Positions 12,452 to 27,091 of a stretch of 64,000 bases of DNA are shown here, one piece after another. The notes below the pieces were generated by a model. That model ran no database searches. It was given only the letters and a program-made list of their open reading frames with translations, and was not told the origin of the DNA. Made by a program: the position numbers and the translations under genes. The stretch's first letter is position 1; every line of letters starts with the position of its first letter. Origin of the DNA: Warburgia ugandensis (taxonomy: Eukaryota; Streptophyta; Magnoliopsida; Canellales; Canellaceae); the NCBI GenBank assembly GCA_035236585.1, contig CP141139.1, positions 34,977,217 through 35,041,216 of the forward strand, given 5' to 3'.

Positions 12452-14307
12452 TGTTGATTGTTTTCCTCAAGTACACATACTATTGTAATATAACTTTTGC
12501 AAGTATGGGTCGATCCCATGGGGACTCAACTTAAAAAGAATGGAGTTTAAATAAAATTTAATTTGTCACAAATTACCAAAAATTATAAGAATTGAATAAC
12601 AATGAACTAGAAACTCAAATATACTAAATTAATGAGAAATATAAAATTCTGAATTCAAAAGATAGAAAATTAAAAAAAATATTAATTAAAATCCACTTCA
12701 CTAGCTTGATCATATCAAAATTCTTCAATTATAGCCATATCCAAGTTGATCAACTTTATTAGTCTATTCCTTAGGTCCTTGATTAAAAATTAAAAGTCTT
12801 GATTATGCAAATCTTTAAAAAATTTGATGATCTAGACTAGGGAAAGAATTTGAGATTTGGGTAGCTTAGATTGAATTTTTTATTATTTTTATTTTTTTAT
12901 ATCACCCATAACATTCTTTGATGTGTAATGCATCAAATCTTATTCAAGGATTTTCTTAATTTTTAAAAAATTAAAATACTAGAGCAACACCTCTTACTAC
13001 GTCTGCAAGTAAGAGAGTATTACTAGAAAAGTAGTGAATAACAGAGATAGTCATGCTCTTCCATGCACGTGCCAGACTAGCTAAGTAGTTATCTTATCCT
13101 TGTTCACAATCCACGATTAGTCTAGTCTCTATTTACAATCCACGAACAATCAAAATCCATGAAGATTCTACTAACTTTGGTCACTAATTTCTTCTACTTT
13201 ATGATACACTTTTCATGAAACTTAGTACCTAGAATAATTTGATATCAATAAATTCAATTGTACAATTAGATTTCAAATTAAAATAATAGAAATTAAGATA
13301 TTTAATCACAAACATAGGCTTTTCACCAACCTGCACAATAGTACCTTTCAAGATTATTTCATAAAATTAAACAAATTCGACCATTAAATTTTTTAAAAAT
13401 AATATGAAACTATTTTTAACTCAAATAAAAATATAAAATTTGAATAAGATCATTCAAAAACTCATCAAATAGACCAAACTAAAGGTGCAAAAATTTAAGT
13501 AACTCACTATTACTGTTTACGCGAACATTAGCAAGTAGTTAAATTTAATAATTTTAAGTTATAAGATTTGTTATGAAAATTGAAAATTAAACACATGTGT
13601 CTTCTTCTCCTTGAAGTCTTCTATCCAATGAATTAAATTTTAGATATTTTTCTCAAGCATCGAAGCATGAATCGACCTGCAAAATACCTTATTCACTAGC
13701 CTGGACACACTGCTCATCTTCTTCAACCTTTGTTTTTCTTCAAATTTTCAAGCTCTTTTCACTCCATCTTCGATTTAGTATTTATAGATGATGGAAAGTA
13801 TGAATTCAACTTTTAGTGATTTCCTTCTCCATTCTATTTCCTTTTCTCCAAAGAATTCTAAATTAACTAAATTTCCTAATTCTAACTTTGTTTCCTATTA
13901 AGAGACTATTTCCTCTCTCTTCATCCTTTTAACTTTTCATCATCAAATATAAAATCCCTTAGCATTCTCAATTCTCTTGTGCTTATGGTTTGGATTTGTG
14001 GGTTGAGGATTGAACTAGAGTCCTTGCTTCTTGAATTTGATTTAGATAATCTAACCTTGGTTAGAGATCTAGGATATTGATTGGCTTGATTTATCACCTA
14101 CATAACAAACAAAATAGCCTAATTAGTATTATACAATACTCGATTTTACAAATACTTACCCTAGATCATCATCTATTTACCAAATTATGGTTAGGTTATA
14201 AAAATTTCAAATGATATATTTTTCATATAAAATTCTAAATAATATATTAAAATATATCAAAATTTATGTTAAAAGAGGGTAATTTGTATGATAAAGGACT
14301 CTTAACA
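12452..14307 (-). mobile_element. 3' LTR of the Ogre/Tat/Athila-like element
   Basis: On the minus strand it starts TGTTAAGAGTCC at 14307 and ends CAATCAACA at 12452. It is similar over long stretches to 17835-18463 plus 21957-22544, the other LTR. Near 12510 it holds GGGATCGACCCAT, a word common near the 3' end of LTRs in this clade. At 13781-13790 it shows the uninterrupted site (AGTATTTATAGATG) where its partner LTR carries solo LTR C. Confidence 0.7.
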
Positions 14308-16559
14308 CACTCCTAACCAACATTTTGTTAACCTTAAGAAAAATATGAAAAAATTCAAATTACAAAATGATACAAATTGCCACTTTAGTAGGTACTCATG
14401 ATTACATTTAGCATATGTAACAAGCCCTTAAATCCCTAGGTTACTCCTAATGGACGAGTTAAGCCTTGTAAGAGTTTGTAATGAATTTACCTATAAAATT
14501 CAAGAAGGACAGGTCCTAAATTTATCTCTAAGAATTTTCTTCATTTTATACTCAAATTACCACTTCAGCATGTTAATAAAATTGAATGAAAAATTCAAAA
14601 CAGTACTCAAATGCTAAATATATTTTGTTTAGGCTCAAATATCAAAGTGTAGTATTTGTACAACCTACATATACAATAGTCCTTATCTCTAAGTAAACTA
14701 TAACCTTTGAACTTCATTTGAAAATATTTTAACCTCAATTCTCATTAATGACATGCGCTCAGAAATAAAGACTCTTAGGAAAACGGTTAAAATCATATCT
14801 CTTTTAAATATGAGAGTAGAATCATAAAAGCAAATTTATCTCACATATACTCATGAAGAATAGGAGTTACTAAGGAATTTAATTTTGATCCATTTGGAAA
14901 GGAACAGATGCCTTTACCTTTGAAATTTTAGATATATTGCTCTTTAAATCCTATTTATTCATATCCTGATCAAGATTATATTCATCCTAGAATCAATAGG
15001 ACTTCAATTGGGATGAAATGTAGGCTTAGGATAGGGCACAAAACAACAGATATTCAAAATTCTTTAAAAATAAGTAGAAGTCTTCTACTAAAGTTGACAA
15101 TTATTCTTTACTTTGTTTGCCTAAAGTGAATACTTCTTCATATTTTTTTGCATTCTTCATTTCAATTTCAGACTTCTCTTATTCTTTTTTTTACCACTTT
15201 TGCCTAGCTTTGAAGAACATTATTTTTTCTTTGATATTCACTTTTCTCCTTTTACTACAACTAAAAAGTATTTCTTCATTCATCTCTAACTTATCTTTTG
15301 AAAAAAATAGATAATGGATATATTATACTGGGTTAATATGAGCAAAGTTTAAATTGGGTGAGAAAAGAAAAAGCTTGTATAAAAGGCTCAAATTGGTTAA
15401 CTACTGGTATAAATACTTTTGAGTAGGTTTTTATATCTCTAGGTTAATAACAAGGATGGCTTAAATAATTTTTTAGATTTCATATAAACAATCAGATTCA
15501 ATGAACTTCTAGAATTTTAAAGGTAATATTTTAATAATTTAGGTAACTGAGCAAATTTAAAAGTTGGTGGGATCAAATTTAGATTAAGCATGCTGAAGAA
15601 AATTGGAAACTTATAACCTCTCAAAAAGAATGAATGTTTCTAAAACACTTAGTTTATAAGTCTCCACTGAATTTCTTTAGAATTTTTAAGTTATAACTTT
15701 TATCAATCTAAACTATGTATATGTAACTGTGTGTACAAATGTAACCTGAGACTTTGCATTCATTGAATAGTTTAAAAAATTAGTAAAATTATGAATTAAT
15801 CATATGAAATTACATTAATAAACCAAACTTATCTACACTACACTTTAGAAAAATTCAATTCTCATCATAGTGTAAGAATTAATCTAGAAACTTTAAAATT
15901 TTTAATTTTTTTAAAAAATAGAGGAAAAACTACAATATGACAATAATTCACCAGAATTCTACACTCCCAACCTAAGTGAAACATTGTCCTCGATGCTTAA
16001 AAAGTAGGATCATGATAATGTATTGAGAAATGACAAAATGGGAGATGTAGAAAAGAAAAGTTCAAAAAAACTATGGTACATAATTATTATAGATAGATAA
16101 TTTTCAGTGAAATTTTTTTCAAAGTTTGAAAAATCCTTAGGTCCCATATGAAATGAGCTTGACAGGCCTTTAAAAAGGAAAGGTGAGTGAATTTATCTTT
16201 CAATTTAAAATTTTTCATTTTATCATGGGGCAAGATAAATATATCATCAGGTTATTTTTCATTATGAGCGATAATATTGGAAGCTTGATGCAGCTTTCGT
16301 GGAAAAGAAGCAAGTATTTCATCTGGCTTAGTGGGTGGAACATTTGCTTGATCAATAAATTTATCTCTTTTTTTAACAGGTTTGTGTACTATCTCAGCCT
16401 TTTTAAGACCAAATTTCTCAATTATTCCACCACTATGAGGAATGGTAATAGCTTTTGTTTATTCCATGTTTGTAATTAAAGAGTTAATCTCACCTACCAT
16501 ATCCGCATCATAGTGTGGATATTTAAGAAATTGCCTCTTCAGGTTGTTTATTTAAGAAA

Positions 16560-17050
16560 TTGCCATTACACGTCATTTCAATAAACTGAGGCATATTAGA
16601 ATTAAGTCCTTCATTAAAGAAGCTAATGATATACCAAAGTTCGTATCCATGATATGAACAAGCTAACAATAATTGCTTGAATCCTTTTTAGCATTGGAAG
16701 CAATTATCTTTATCTTTTTGGGTAAAATTCATTATATATCGACAGAGAGTATTTGTCTTATGTATAGGAAAGAACTATTTCAAGAAATTCCTAGTCATTT
16801 TTTGCTAGGTTCTTTTGAAACCTACTAGTAGTGAATGAAACCACATCTTTTGCTTTTTCCTTTAGAGAAAAAAGAAAATAGTTTGAGTCTTATCATATCT
16901 AATTTGATGTTTTGTGTACGGTGAGTCATGCACACTTCATCAAATTCTTTTAAGTGTAGGTACGGACTCTCACTATCCAACCCATAAAATTTGAGAAGTA
17001 ATTGAATTACTCCTGTATTTATAACAATATACCAATATTTTGAGGAAAAA
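16560..17050 (-). pseudogene. Gag-like region of the Ogre/Tat/Athila element
   Basis: Minus-strand translation gives FYGLDSESPYLHLKEFDEVC, followed by IRLKLFSF. Further on it gives YELWYIISFFNEGLNSN and QFIEMTCNGNF. These match the retrotransposon gag domain typical of Athila/Tat-type Ty3 elements (HLKEFEEVC, RLKLFPFSLKDKAK, FYEGL, CNGEF). It would encode the structural capsid-type protein but is a broken fossil. Confidence 0.75.
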
Positions 17051-18463
17051 TTATACATGAAGGTGTGCTAGTGTAATTAGGCTATAAATAGTCTCTTCAT
17101 ATTCTCCCATGAGGATTTTGAGTGTGCCAATTATCCTCATGTGCTTTGCTTTGATCCCATTCCTTGTTATAATTCCTTCTTCTATTTTCAAGTGGTGGAA
17201 AATGATTCCTCCATGAATGTATGTTATCATTAGGTAAAGGTGGAGGATCATCAACATCAATGAGAGGAATATTCATCCATGAGAAAATATCATCATTATC
17301 CATGACTAGAGATGGTTTATCATCATTAAAGAAGGGAATGTTCCTCTGTGAGAAAATTCATTTCTATTAATGCTGGGTGTAGATTACCCCTTTGATCCTT
17401 GTTCAATTATTCATTGAATGTAATTGATCATGTTGCTTTTTATTTTGTTTTTATTGTTTTTTGAAGAAAACTAAACTAAATGATGCACAAACAAAGGACA
17501 CAATCAAATAATCCCTAAGGTTAACAAGTTAAAATATTTTGATTTTCTTAAATTTGTGTGGGAGAGAAGCTTTTAGATTTCCTAATCTAATACCACTCCT
17601 TTGATTTAGACTTGCTCGACCAATTACTAGTTAAATCCTAACCAAACCAACCACTTTACACCCTCCTCAACTAGCAGTAGGTAGTATGAGCCATAGAATA
17701 TGTTGATAGAGCTGGTCATTTAAATACTAGCACAGTTAGTTAGACAGGGGCCATTGAAGTGACAATGGGTCGCATCCTTTCAAGAGGGTTCTAAGAGCAT
17801 GTGATGGCCTCTATATGTTTCTTTTAATTAAGCATGTGATGGTCACTAACTTTGGCCACTGATTTCTTCAACTTTCTAATAGAATTTTGTAATAAAACTT
17901 AGTACTTCAAATAATTTGATATTAATAAATTCAATTGTATAGTTAGATTACAAATTAAGATAATAGAAATTAAGATATTTAATCACAAACACAGGTTGTT
18001 CACCAACCTACAAATAGTACCTTTCAAGATTATTTCATAAAATTAAACAAATTCGACCATTAAATTTCAAAAAAATTTATATGAAACTCTTTCTAACTCA
18101 AATAAAAAATAAGCAAAGGATTAGATAATTGAAAAAATCATTAAATAGACTAAACCAAAGGTGCAAAACTTTAAGTAACTCTATTACTGTTCATGCAAAT
18201 AGTAGCAAGTAGCTAATTTTAATCAATTCAAGTTATAAGATTTGGAATGAAAATTGAAAATCAAACACATGGGTATTCTTTTCCTTGATGTCTTCTATCT
18301 AAAAAAGTAAATTATAGATATTTTTTTCAAGCATCGAAGCACGAACCAATGTACAAAATACTCCTATTCACCAGCCCGCGCTCACAATGTTCATCTTCTT
18401 CAACTTTCATTTTTCTCTAAATTTTCAAGCTCTTTTCACTCCATCTTTGATCTAGTATTTATA

Positions 18464-21400
18464 TGTGACAGCTCGGGTTTTCTAAACCTTTTTCTAATTT
18501 CATATAATAATAATAGTAATTTGTTTTTATAAAATAGGCAGGATCCCTAAAAGTGAAAACTTGCATTTACATAATTAACATAACGTTCAAAAGAAATGTC
18601 CAAAAGAAAACCCCAAGGGTCATCCAAGATCCAAAACCACGACAATAAATAGAAATCAAATCGTCGGTATGCTGAGTATGCTCAATTTAAAACTGCGATA
18701 AACCAAAATCATGGTCGTTAACAGACAATAATAACAAAAAGTCCAAAATCCCCCAAGGTCCATCCATGATCACCACATCATACACATATCATCAAGTAAA
18801 GGTACATTATATGAATAGTGTGGGTCAAATCTATCCAAAATGTAAACATCCATGTATAGCCCAAACAGTCTAAACACAAGTCCAAGAGACGTACACTAAT
18901 AAGTCTTTGAATAAAAAATGCCAATGGTCCTCAAGGTCCTTGCTCAATCAATGTTTCTCCACCTGCTTTCCCTTAGCACTATTGGCTCCAAATTTGAGGC
19001 ATTGCAAAACAAGTAATGTCTCAGCAAGCTATGCTTGTGTAGGTGATTCACATTCAATAATAAATACGATGAAATCATATGGCGCGAAGTATCAAGATCA
19101 TGATGAATCTCATAAAATGAATATATACAAAGCACGTAAAACATTAGGCATCCATGATGAATAATATAGAAAAATCATGATATGAACAAATCGATATTGA
19201 ACCTAAGCATCAGGGCATGCAAGGCATGAAAATCATGGATATACGTTCATCAAAATAATAAGAATCTATGTCCACCGAATAATATGAATTCATGTCATGA
19301 TAAAGAGGGCACCGTACAAAAAAGATCCCTAAGAGTGTTCCACAACACTCAATTACCAGTAATGAGTACTCATACCAATCCATGGGTCCCTCCTGTGTAG
19401 CTCGCATCAGCTCTCGGAGTCACTCACGGCCTAGGCCCAGCTTATCTCGGTTCACTCAACACATAAATACCACATGAGCATATAGAGTAAGAGTATGGGC
19501 TACTATGTTGTAGTGGCAACTACACAAGGATCTTAACCACTACCACTCCCCATCGACACTATAACGGGAGACTTCCTTCGTCCCATGGGAGGAAGCAGAC
19601 TTGTAGGGGGGACTACCCATGATACTATCACCTACGTACTTGGCCTTCTCAAAGGCGGTGTCTAATCATCATCATCATCATCACAAAGTTAGAGGGTGGG
19701 TGGCCAACCTTACTACCCTCCTAGCATAGTAGCTATCGAGTGGAAGCACACATCATAAATAAAAAAACATGCCATAAACCATGGAAAAACTCTCATGTAA
19801 AATAACCTCAATAGGTATGATCAAAGCCCATGATAAAGTACAGTCCATCACATGTAAAACATGGTTATTCGTAAAATCGAATGTCATGCTATCAATAAGA
19901 AGTAGGGAACATATTTAGGTAAACGTGGTAAGATGCAAAACACATGCCTTAAGAACTTTAGATAACAGGTCATGATCAATGAAATCACAGAGAAATTTTG
20001 AATGAAATCACTTACCTCGATAAACATATTACTCTAATCAGGGGCCTAAGCAATGTCACACCATGTGCTCTGACGTACCTATTACATCATAAGTCATCTA
20101 TCTCTTAGTGTTCTCATATCTAAAAATAACAAATCCAAGTGATACTTCATTGATTTGGTAGTTAATCCTAGATTAACGGCATAGATCATCTAATTAACCC
20201 TCTATTAAGTCAATCCTAAATTAGATGTTGATTTTTCTAACATCTAGACAACATCTGCGGTCTTTGATCTTCAATCTATGCCATAATTCTTTCATTTAAT
20301 GCCCCTTAATCAATAAAGGGGTCAATCGCTAACTTTTCATGAAGTTTGGGGGCAATCCAGTCGTTGGATCACTCTAAACCACTTATAATCAACATCTGAT
20401 CATCAATTCTAATCTTCTCATCATGATCCTTCTAATTTTAGTGTTTATTTAGTGATTTATGCATATCTCTCATGATTACACATCGATCTAACAGTCAGAT
20501 TGCTCTCTGATCAGCCAATCCTAAGGTACTTGATCAGATCAACGGTCAAGATCACTTTTTTTGACAATCATATGAAATCTACTTTGCTAATCCCCTTGAT
20601 CATCTTATATTTGATGCATATCATGTATTGATCAGGCAGATCTAGGTCATCTAATGGTATTTTATAATTTGACTATTTTAAAAGTATTTAAATCAAGGTT
20701 TTCAAGTCAAATTTAGGTCTGCGTCGTCGAGACAATTACAAGGGATCTTTCGGATCATGATTTAGACCTCTGTAGCTCCTAAAATCACATTTTTAATGAA
20801 TGGTCAGCTCAAAAATCCAATTTAAATTCAAACAACATCATGAGGATGCATGTGCACGTGATGCCCATATGGAATGCGTCCCACTTGCATCACATTGCCA
20901 AGATGAGTGCACACATCATTGCGCCCAGAGACAACGAGCACTCGAGCGTGCTAAGCACACATCACGCCCTGCGTGTCTCTAAGTGCATCTCGATTGGTTC
21001 GCTGTCGCTGGAGACGACAACCAGACTCCAGTCGCCGTTGGCGACGCCCAATTGCCCAAAATTTGTATTTTTTATGCTATTTTGTTTGGTTTTTCACGTA
21101 CAATCACTTTATGGAATTTTCATTAATTGATTTTGCTTAAACCTAAGGTTTTTACTCAATTTTTATCATGTTCATAAAATTTTCTCCATTATTATTTTGT
21201 TTACTTTTTTCGGCATCCCAAGTTGTCAGATTCCCATGAGATTTCATTAGTTTGTTCCTTGTTGCATTGTGCATAAGATGAATGGTTTATATCATCCATT
21301 TGACACTGTTTCATCTGTCTATTCTCACAAAATAGTAGGGTATATGCAGTTACCGAAAAAATGACTTCCCACGCCATTTTCCAATGTTACAAATGGAGAA

Positions 21401-21951
21401 ATCAATGGAAATAAGCAAAAAAGTAAAAAAAAAGGGGGATCAGCAGGAGCCTACCTTTGGTCAAGCTAGCTGAGGGAGGGGAAAATCCTTCACATGCGTA
21501 CACAAAAGAGTTGTTGGTGTTGGCCGGCGTCGTCATCGTCACTAGACGTCGATGGCATAAGGAATGAAGAGGAGGGAGTTATGGTAAGGAGAAAATCAGA
21601 GTAGGGCATTAATGGTGGTGGAGGAGCATTTAAAGCCCCCTCATAATGATTGTTAGCTTGTGGGTTTCAACGCCCAATTTGTGGGCCCCACATGAAAAAT
21701 CCCCATTTTGCCCTCCTAAATTAATTCATTAAATACTCAAATTAAAATAATTAGTAAATTTTCATCCAGTCTCCAATTTTAGCATTCTTAGTGGTGTTGA
21801 ATTCCATTTCTCAAGTACAATTCAATTATTGAGGTTTTAGCTTGTGATTAAACCTCTAAAATTTTCAAATCCCAAATTCCTCAATTTTCACAAAATTCCA
21901 AAATTCTCCAAAATTAAGCATTTTCAGAGTTTAAAAATAGCGGGTATTACA
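18464..21951 (-). mobile_element. Solo LTR C, Ty3 chromovirus (Tekay/Del-like)
   Basis: A 3488-base LTR whose minus-strand start is TGTAATACCCGC and end is GAGCTGTCACA. It has a perfect TTATA target duplication (18459-18463 and 21952-21956). It lies within the 5' LTR of the Ogre/Tat/Athila-like element, and the unoccupied site is still visible in that element's other LTR near 13785. It carries the double-hairpin box at 18998-19043 on the minus strand. No internal region is attached. Confidence 0.9.
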
Positions 21952-22549
21952 TTATAGATGATGGAAAGTCAGTTTGAATTTAATTTTTAGTAATTTCCTT
22001 CTCCATTCTCTTTTCTGTTCTCCAAAGAATTCTAAATCAACTAACTCTCCTAATTTTAACTTGGTTTCCTATTAGGAAACTCTTTCCTCTCTCTTCATCC
22101 TTTTTACTTTACATCATTAGACATAAAATCCTTTAGCATTCTCATTCTCTTGTGCTCATGGTTTGGATTTGATACCTGAGGATTGAGTTGGAGTCCTTGC
22201 CTTTTGCTTTTGATCTAGACAATTTGGATTTATCTAAGTCATCCATTTTAATCTAAGCTTGATTGGAGATCTAGGATGTTGATAAGCTCGATCTAACTAC
22301 ATAGATCTTGTTCTACCACCTACAAAACAAATAAAATAACATAATTAGTATTATACAACATTTGATTTTAAACATACTTACCTCGGATCATCATCTAACC
22401 TCGAAAATTTACCAAATTATGGTTAGAATATAAAAACCTCAAATGATATATATTTTTTATATAAATTTCTAAATAATATCTTAAATACATATATCAAAAG
22501 TCATGGTAAATAAGGATAATTTATACAATGGTGGACTCTCAACACCTTT

Positions 22550-23538
22550 CTCCCTCTCTTTCCTCTTTTGTTTTTTTTTTTTTTCTTTTCCTTCCACATA
22601 CATCCATCGCTCCACCGAGCTCAACTCCATGTTGGTGACTAGTGGGCACATCAACCTAGCCAATGATCTTCTCCTCTGGTCAGTGGTGCCACTGTCATCC
22701 TCACTATCTAATAGTGATGTGCCTTATCCTTCTAGTTGTGATCTTTGGCATCTCTCCTTTGTTTAGCTTATAATGTCTCAGGTTTCTCCTCTTGTGATAG
22801 TCAAGTTGCGATTAACATTTTTCTCTCCATCAAGACATGCCTTTTCCATTGCAGATTAATGGGTCATGCTCTGCTCCGTTCGGAATCACCTCCCCACCAC
22901 TCATCCTTCTTAGATTTAAGCATTTTTTCCCTCTGTTTAGGTCGGCGATGGGTTACTAGTCTTCCTCTTTCTCAAGGACCGGCAATGGAATGCCTTGTCA
23001 ATCGATCCTATTGTTGTTGTTTTTTTTTTTTTTTGAGTTTCTCATTCTTCCACCACTATAATTTTTCTCCTTCTCAGATGCTACTCCATCAGTTTGCTCA
23101 TGACTGGAGCCAATATCTTATCCGTTCACTACACTTTAGTCTTCCCGCCTAGAGTCCAACTCAAAATCTAATGGCCAAAATAGATTTCCAAAACTTTCTT
23201 CTTCATGGAATCCAATTTCTTCAAAGTGCCATCAGCTTGCAGTTCCACTTGTCATTCCCATGGGCTTTATGGCAACTTCTTGTGATCACAAGCCCATTGT
23301 AGCCATTGATCTTGCAGTCTTCGAGGAACTTGCTAGTTTCGTAGATAGTGGGAGTTTCAACTTAGGTACTCCATCTATTGCATCACCTTTGAAGATGCCT
23401 TGAACCATAGCAATGAATGCACTGATCTTGTTTTATGGTCTCAACCAATAACATTTGGCAGATGCTTGCATAGGACTAAGTTGCTAGATCCATCAATCCT
23501 TGAGATTGAATCTACTACAGATCATCTATCACTTGTTG
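22550..23538. other. Unassigned, moderately GC-rich stretch
   Basis: A stretch less AT-rich than its surroundings, with pyrimidine runs at 22566-22590 and 23015-23035. It contains a 135-codon open frame (22745-23152) with no family resemblance I can name. The later part (about 23160-23430) may be an old gene or transposon fragment. I cannot support a function. Confidence 0.35.
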
Positions 23539-23655
23539 TGTAGATCTAACAATCAGGATTGATAATTTGTAATAGGATAATCAAATACATGAATAGAGTT
23601 TATGTGGTTCGACTATCATATCTACATCCACAGGAGAGGAGGAATCAACTATCTG
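23539..23655 (+). repeat. Dispersed repeat, copy 1
   Basis: It shares an ordered series of words with 40425-40552: AGATCT, a TGTAATA word, TATGTGGTTC or TGTGTGGTTC, ACTATCAT, CTACATCCA and GGAGAGGAGGAA. The GTGGTTC...CTACATCCA signature is frequent in noncoding parts of plant LTR elements, so this is probably a piece of one, though no LTR ends were found. Confidence 0.5.
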
Positions 23656-23779
23656 ATCAGATTACAATGAGAGGAGGCGGCTAAAAGTCTCCCTCAACCC
23701 TCTGATTCTCTACATTTCGATCTCTTTCACTCACATACAAGAATCCTAATATTATATTTATAGGAATTCTTTCTCACAT

Positions 23780-25400
23780 GGATATGGACCATATGCAGGC
23801 CCATCCCAACACTTATTTCTATTCTATTACAAGTTTTAGATATTGTAACAAAATTCATTTGATGATAGTTAATGGTGTTCTAATAGATGATAAGGATGTT
23901 ATTAACCACCACATTATTCAATACTTCAAAGAACTTTCTCAAAAGATGACATACTTAGGCCCTCCATTTCAAGATTACAATTCCAAAACTTGCAACACTA
24001 CTAGAACATGGAGTTAGAGAAATCTTTCTTAGAAGAAGTGAATGAAGTTATCTTTAAGTTAGCAAGGGATCGTGTTCCAAGACTAGATGGGTTCAATTTT
24101 GAATTCTTTAATAGGAGTTGAGATTTTATCAAAGAAGATATTATGGGATTCTTCAAATAGTTCCATAGTGGATTGGACTTGGACAAAGAAGCAAGCTCTT
24201 CTTTTATTGTCTTAGTCCAAAAGTTTAGGGAGCCACAAAGATCACTCAATTTAGGTCTATAAGCTTGATCTCAAGCATATACAAGAATCTAGCTTTTGTT
24301 CTAGATCAAAGAATGAAGAAGATTCTACCTAGAATTGTTTTTTAGTCTCAATGAACATTAGTTAAGGTAAATAGATCATGGATAGTGTACTGGTGGCTCA
24401 AGACTGCATTCACTCAATGAAGACCCAAGAGGGGGGAATTTTATTCAAATTGGGCCTTGAGAAATCCTATGACAAGGTGGGGTGGGAAACAATTGACTAG
24501 GTTTTGAATACAAATGGAGATGGTGGATTAGCAAATGCCTTGAAAACTCATGGTTTTTAGTTATCATTAATGGCACACCCAAGGTATACTTCCAAGCTTC
24601 TAGGGGAATCAAGCAAGGTGATCCCCTCTCACTTTTCATGCTCACACTGGAGGGAGAGATTCTACACAAGATGACAGAGAAGCCACTCTTAGTTGGCCTT
24701 CTCAGAGGCTTTTCTCATTTATAGTATGCAGATGACACATTGATTATATGTGCCACTAATACTCAGGAATGTCTAAGAATCAAAGCTATTTTGAGATGTT
24801 TTGAGGTAGTTTTAGGGAAAAGAATAAAAATTAACAAATAGTCAATTATGGAATCAAAGTAAGCCAACAAGTCCTAAAAATTATGGTACAATACCTTAGA
24901 TATTCCACAAAGAATGTCTGTGCTTCTTACTTTGGGCTTCCTTTCACTCTTAACAAACCATCTAAACATTGTTGGGACTTGATCATTCAAAAGTGTCATA
25001 ACAAGATGGTAAAATGGAAGCAAAATTGCTTATAACTTCCCATTAGAATCACATTGATTAAAGCAATAATGGCCAAATTACCTATATTTTCTCTTCTTGC
25101 TCCCATGTTTTAGTGTAGTGGTTAAGAGGACAAAAGATCCAAATAAATTTCATAGAAAAATCAAAAGAAACTTCCTCTACTGTGGTCATGAAGAGAAGAA
25201 TTTCTATGATCTAATGAAAAGTTAGAGAAATAAACATGGCTATGATGCTTAAATGACATTGGAGAATGGTAAAGGAAGCTAATTGTTTATGGAAATGCAT
25301 AATTCAAGCTAAATATGGACATAGCTTTGGGGACTAGTCCACACTTGAGGGACTAATTATACTGGGGAATCTCATGTTTGGAAGGATATTCACAAGTTGG
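23780..25400 (+). mobile_element. L1-type LINE fragment, reverse transcriptase region
   Basis: The plus strand encodes, with many stops and frame shifts, the ORF2 of a plant L1 LINE. A pre-RT segment (NTYFYSITSFRYCNKIHLM, about 23810-23870) is followed by LDGFNFEFFNRS (about 24080). Then come GGILFKLGLEKSYDKVGWE (about 24430-24490), SRGIKQGDPLS (about 24600-24630) and the catalytic YADDTLI (about 24726-24746). Later parts resemble the L1 segment after the RT (GLVHT, TNYTGESHVWKDI, ending near 25395). These residues match the non-LTR reverse transcriptase family. The fragment lacks a recognisable endonuclease, 3' tail or target duplication, so both ends are truncated or decayed. Confidence 0.8.
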
Positions 25401-25427
25401 TGTTCTTTTTCAACGTGGAGGCCATAT

Positions 25428-25805
25428 ATATTTACATCTCTAACATAGAGAGCCCTTTTTGGGCTCTTTGAACATGGAGTTTGATAAATGGAGGGTCCTA
25501 GGATTCAAACTCATGACCTTGAAGTTAATAAGGTTTTGTAAACATGTTAGATTATCATTCAACCTAAAAGCTTAAGTTGATTAGAAGTGGGCTAGTGATA
25601 GTTATAATCTCTAAACCACCCCCCTCCCACACGTGGATGCATATATTTTTTTGGCCTACTAGACTTGATTTGATAAATGGGAGATCTAAGGAGTGGAACT
25701 CATGGCCTCTTTGTCAGTAAAGCTTTGATACCATGTTTGGTTGTCATTTGACCTAAAAGCTTATGTTGATAGGAAGAGGGCCAACTATATTTGCATCTCT
25801 AACAA
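25428..25805 (+). repeat. Two tandem diverged copies of a ~185-bp repeat
   Basis: Two consecutive segments (about 25428-25615 and 25617-25805) share TTGATAAATGG, AACTCATG(G)CC, AGTAAAGCTTT or a variant, CCTAAAAGCTTA and GTTGATTAG or GTTGATAGG, in that order. The first also has an 8-bp inverted repeat, AGAGCCCTTTTTGGGCTCT, at its start. This repeat type is common in plant intergenic DNA. Its parent element is not identified. Confidence 0.55.
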
Positions 25806-26905
<1,100 letters not shown>

Positions 26906-27001
26906 GGTGCGCGTGTGCTATCATGCTCATTTAGCTTATCCACTTTGACAAAATTGGGAATGATAAAAATGGTAGTATTCTAGCCTTCCTAGTTTTCTCC
27001 A

Positions 27002-27004
<3 letters not shown>

Positions 27005-27090
<86 letters not shown>
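27005..27090 (+). repeat. (CT)n microsatellite
   Basis: About 86 bases of pure CT, only 100 bases after the previous compound run. Confidence 0.97.

Positions 27091-27091
<1 letters not shown>

Larger units (their letters stand above)
12452..22544 (-). mobile_element. Decayed Ty3 element, Ogre/Tat/Athila clade
   Basis: An LTR retrotransposon fossil on the minus strand. Its outer LTR ends read TGTTGA and TCAACA, and both flanks carry the 5-base target duplication CCTTT (12447-12451 and 22545-22549). The right-hand (5') LTR is visible at 21957-22544 and 17835-18463, on either side of solo LTR C. The left-hand (3') LTR is 12452-14307. Internal parts seen are a gag-like region (about 17050-16400) and a stretch near 15990 resembling the post-pol segment of this clade (GAGGACAATGTTTCACTTA on the minus strand). 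A convincing pol was not seen. The element is badly broken with many breaks and is clearly old: the two LTRs differ at many sites. Its insertion came before solo LTR C. Confidence 0.75.

Noticed and set aside
22745-23152. 135-codon open frame on the plus strand
   Set aside because: No recognisable domain, a low-complexity CCCFFFFLSFSF stretch from a T run, and no splice or promoter context. Kept only as an unassigned region.
23160-23430. Host gene fragment
   Set aside because: A few better-than-random codons, but no identifiable domain or exon border.
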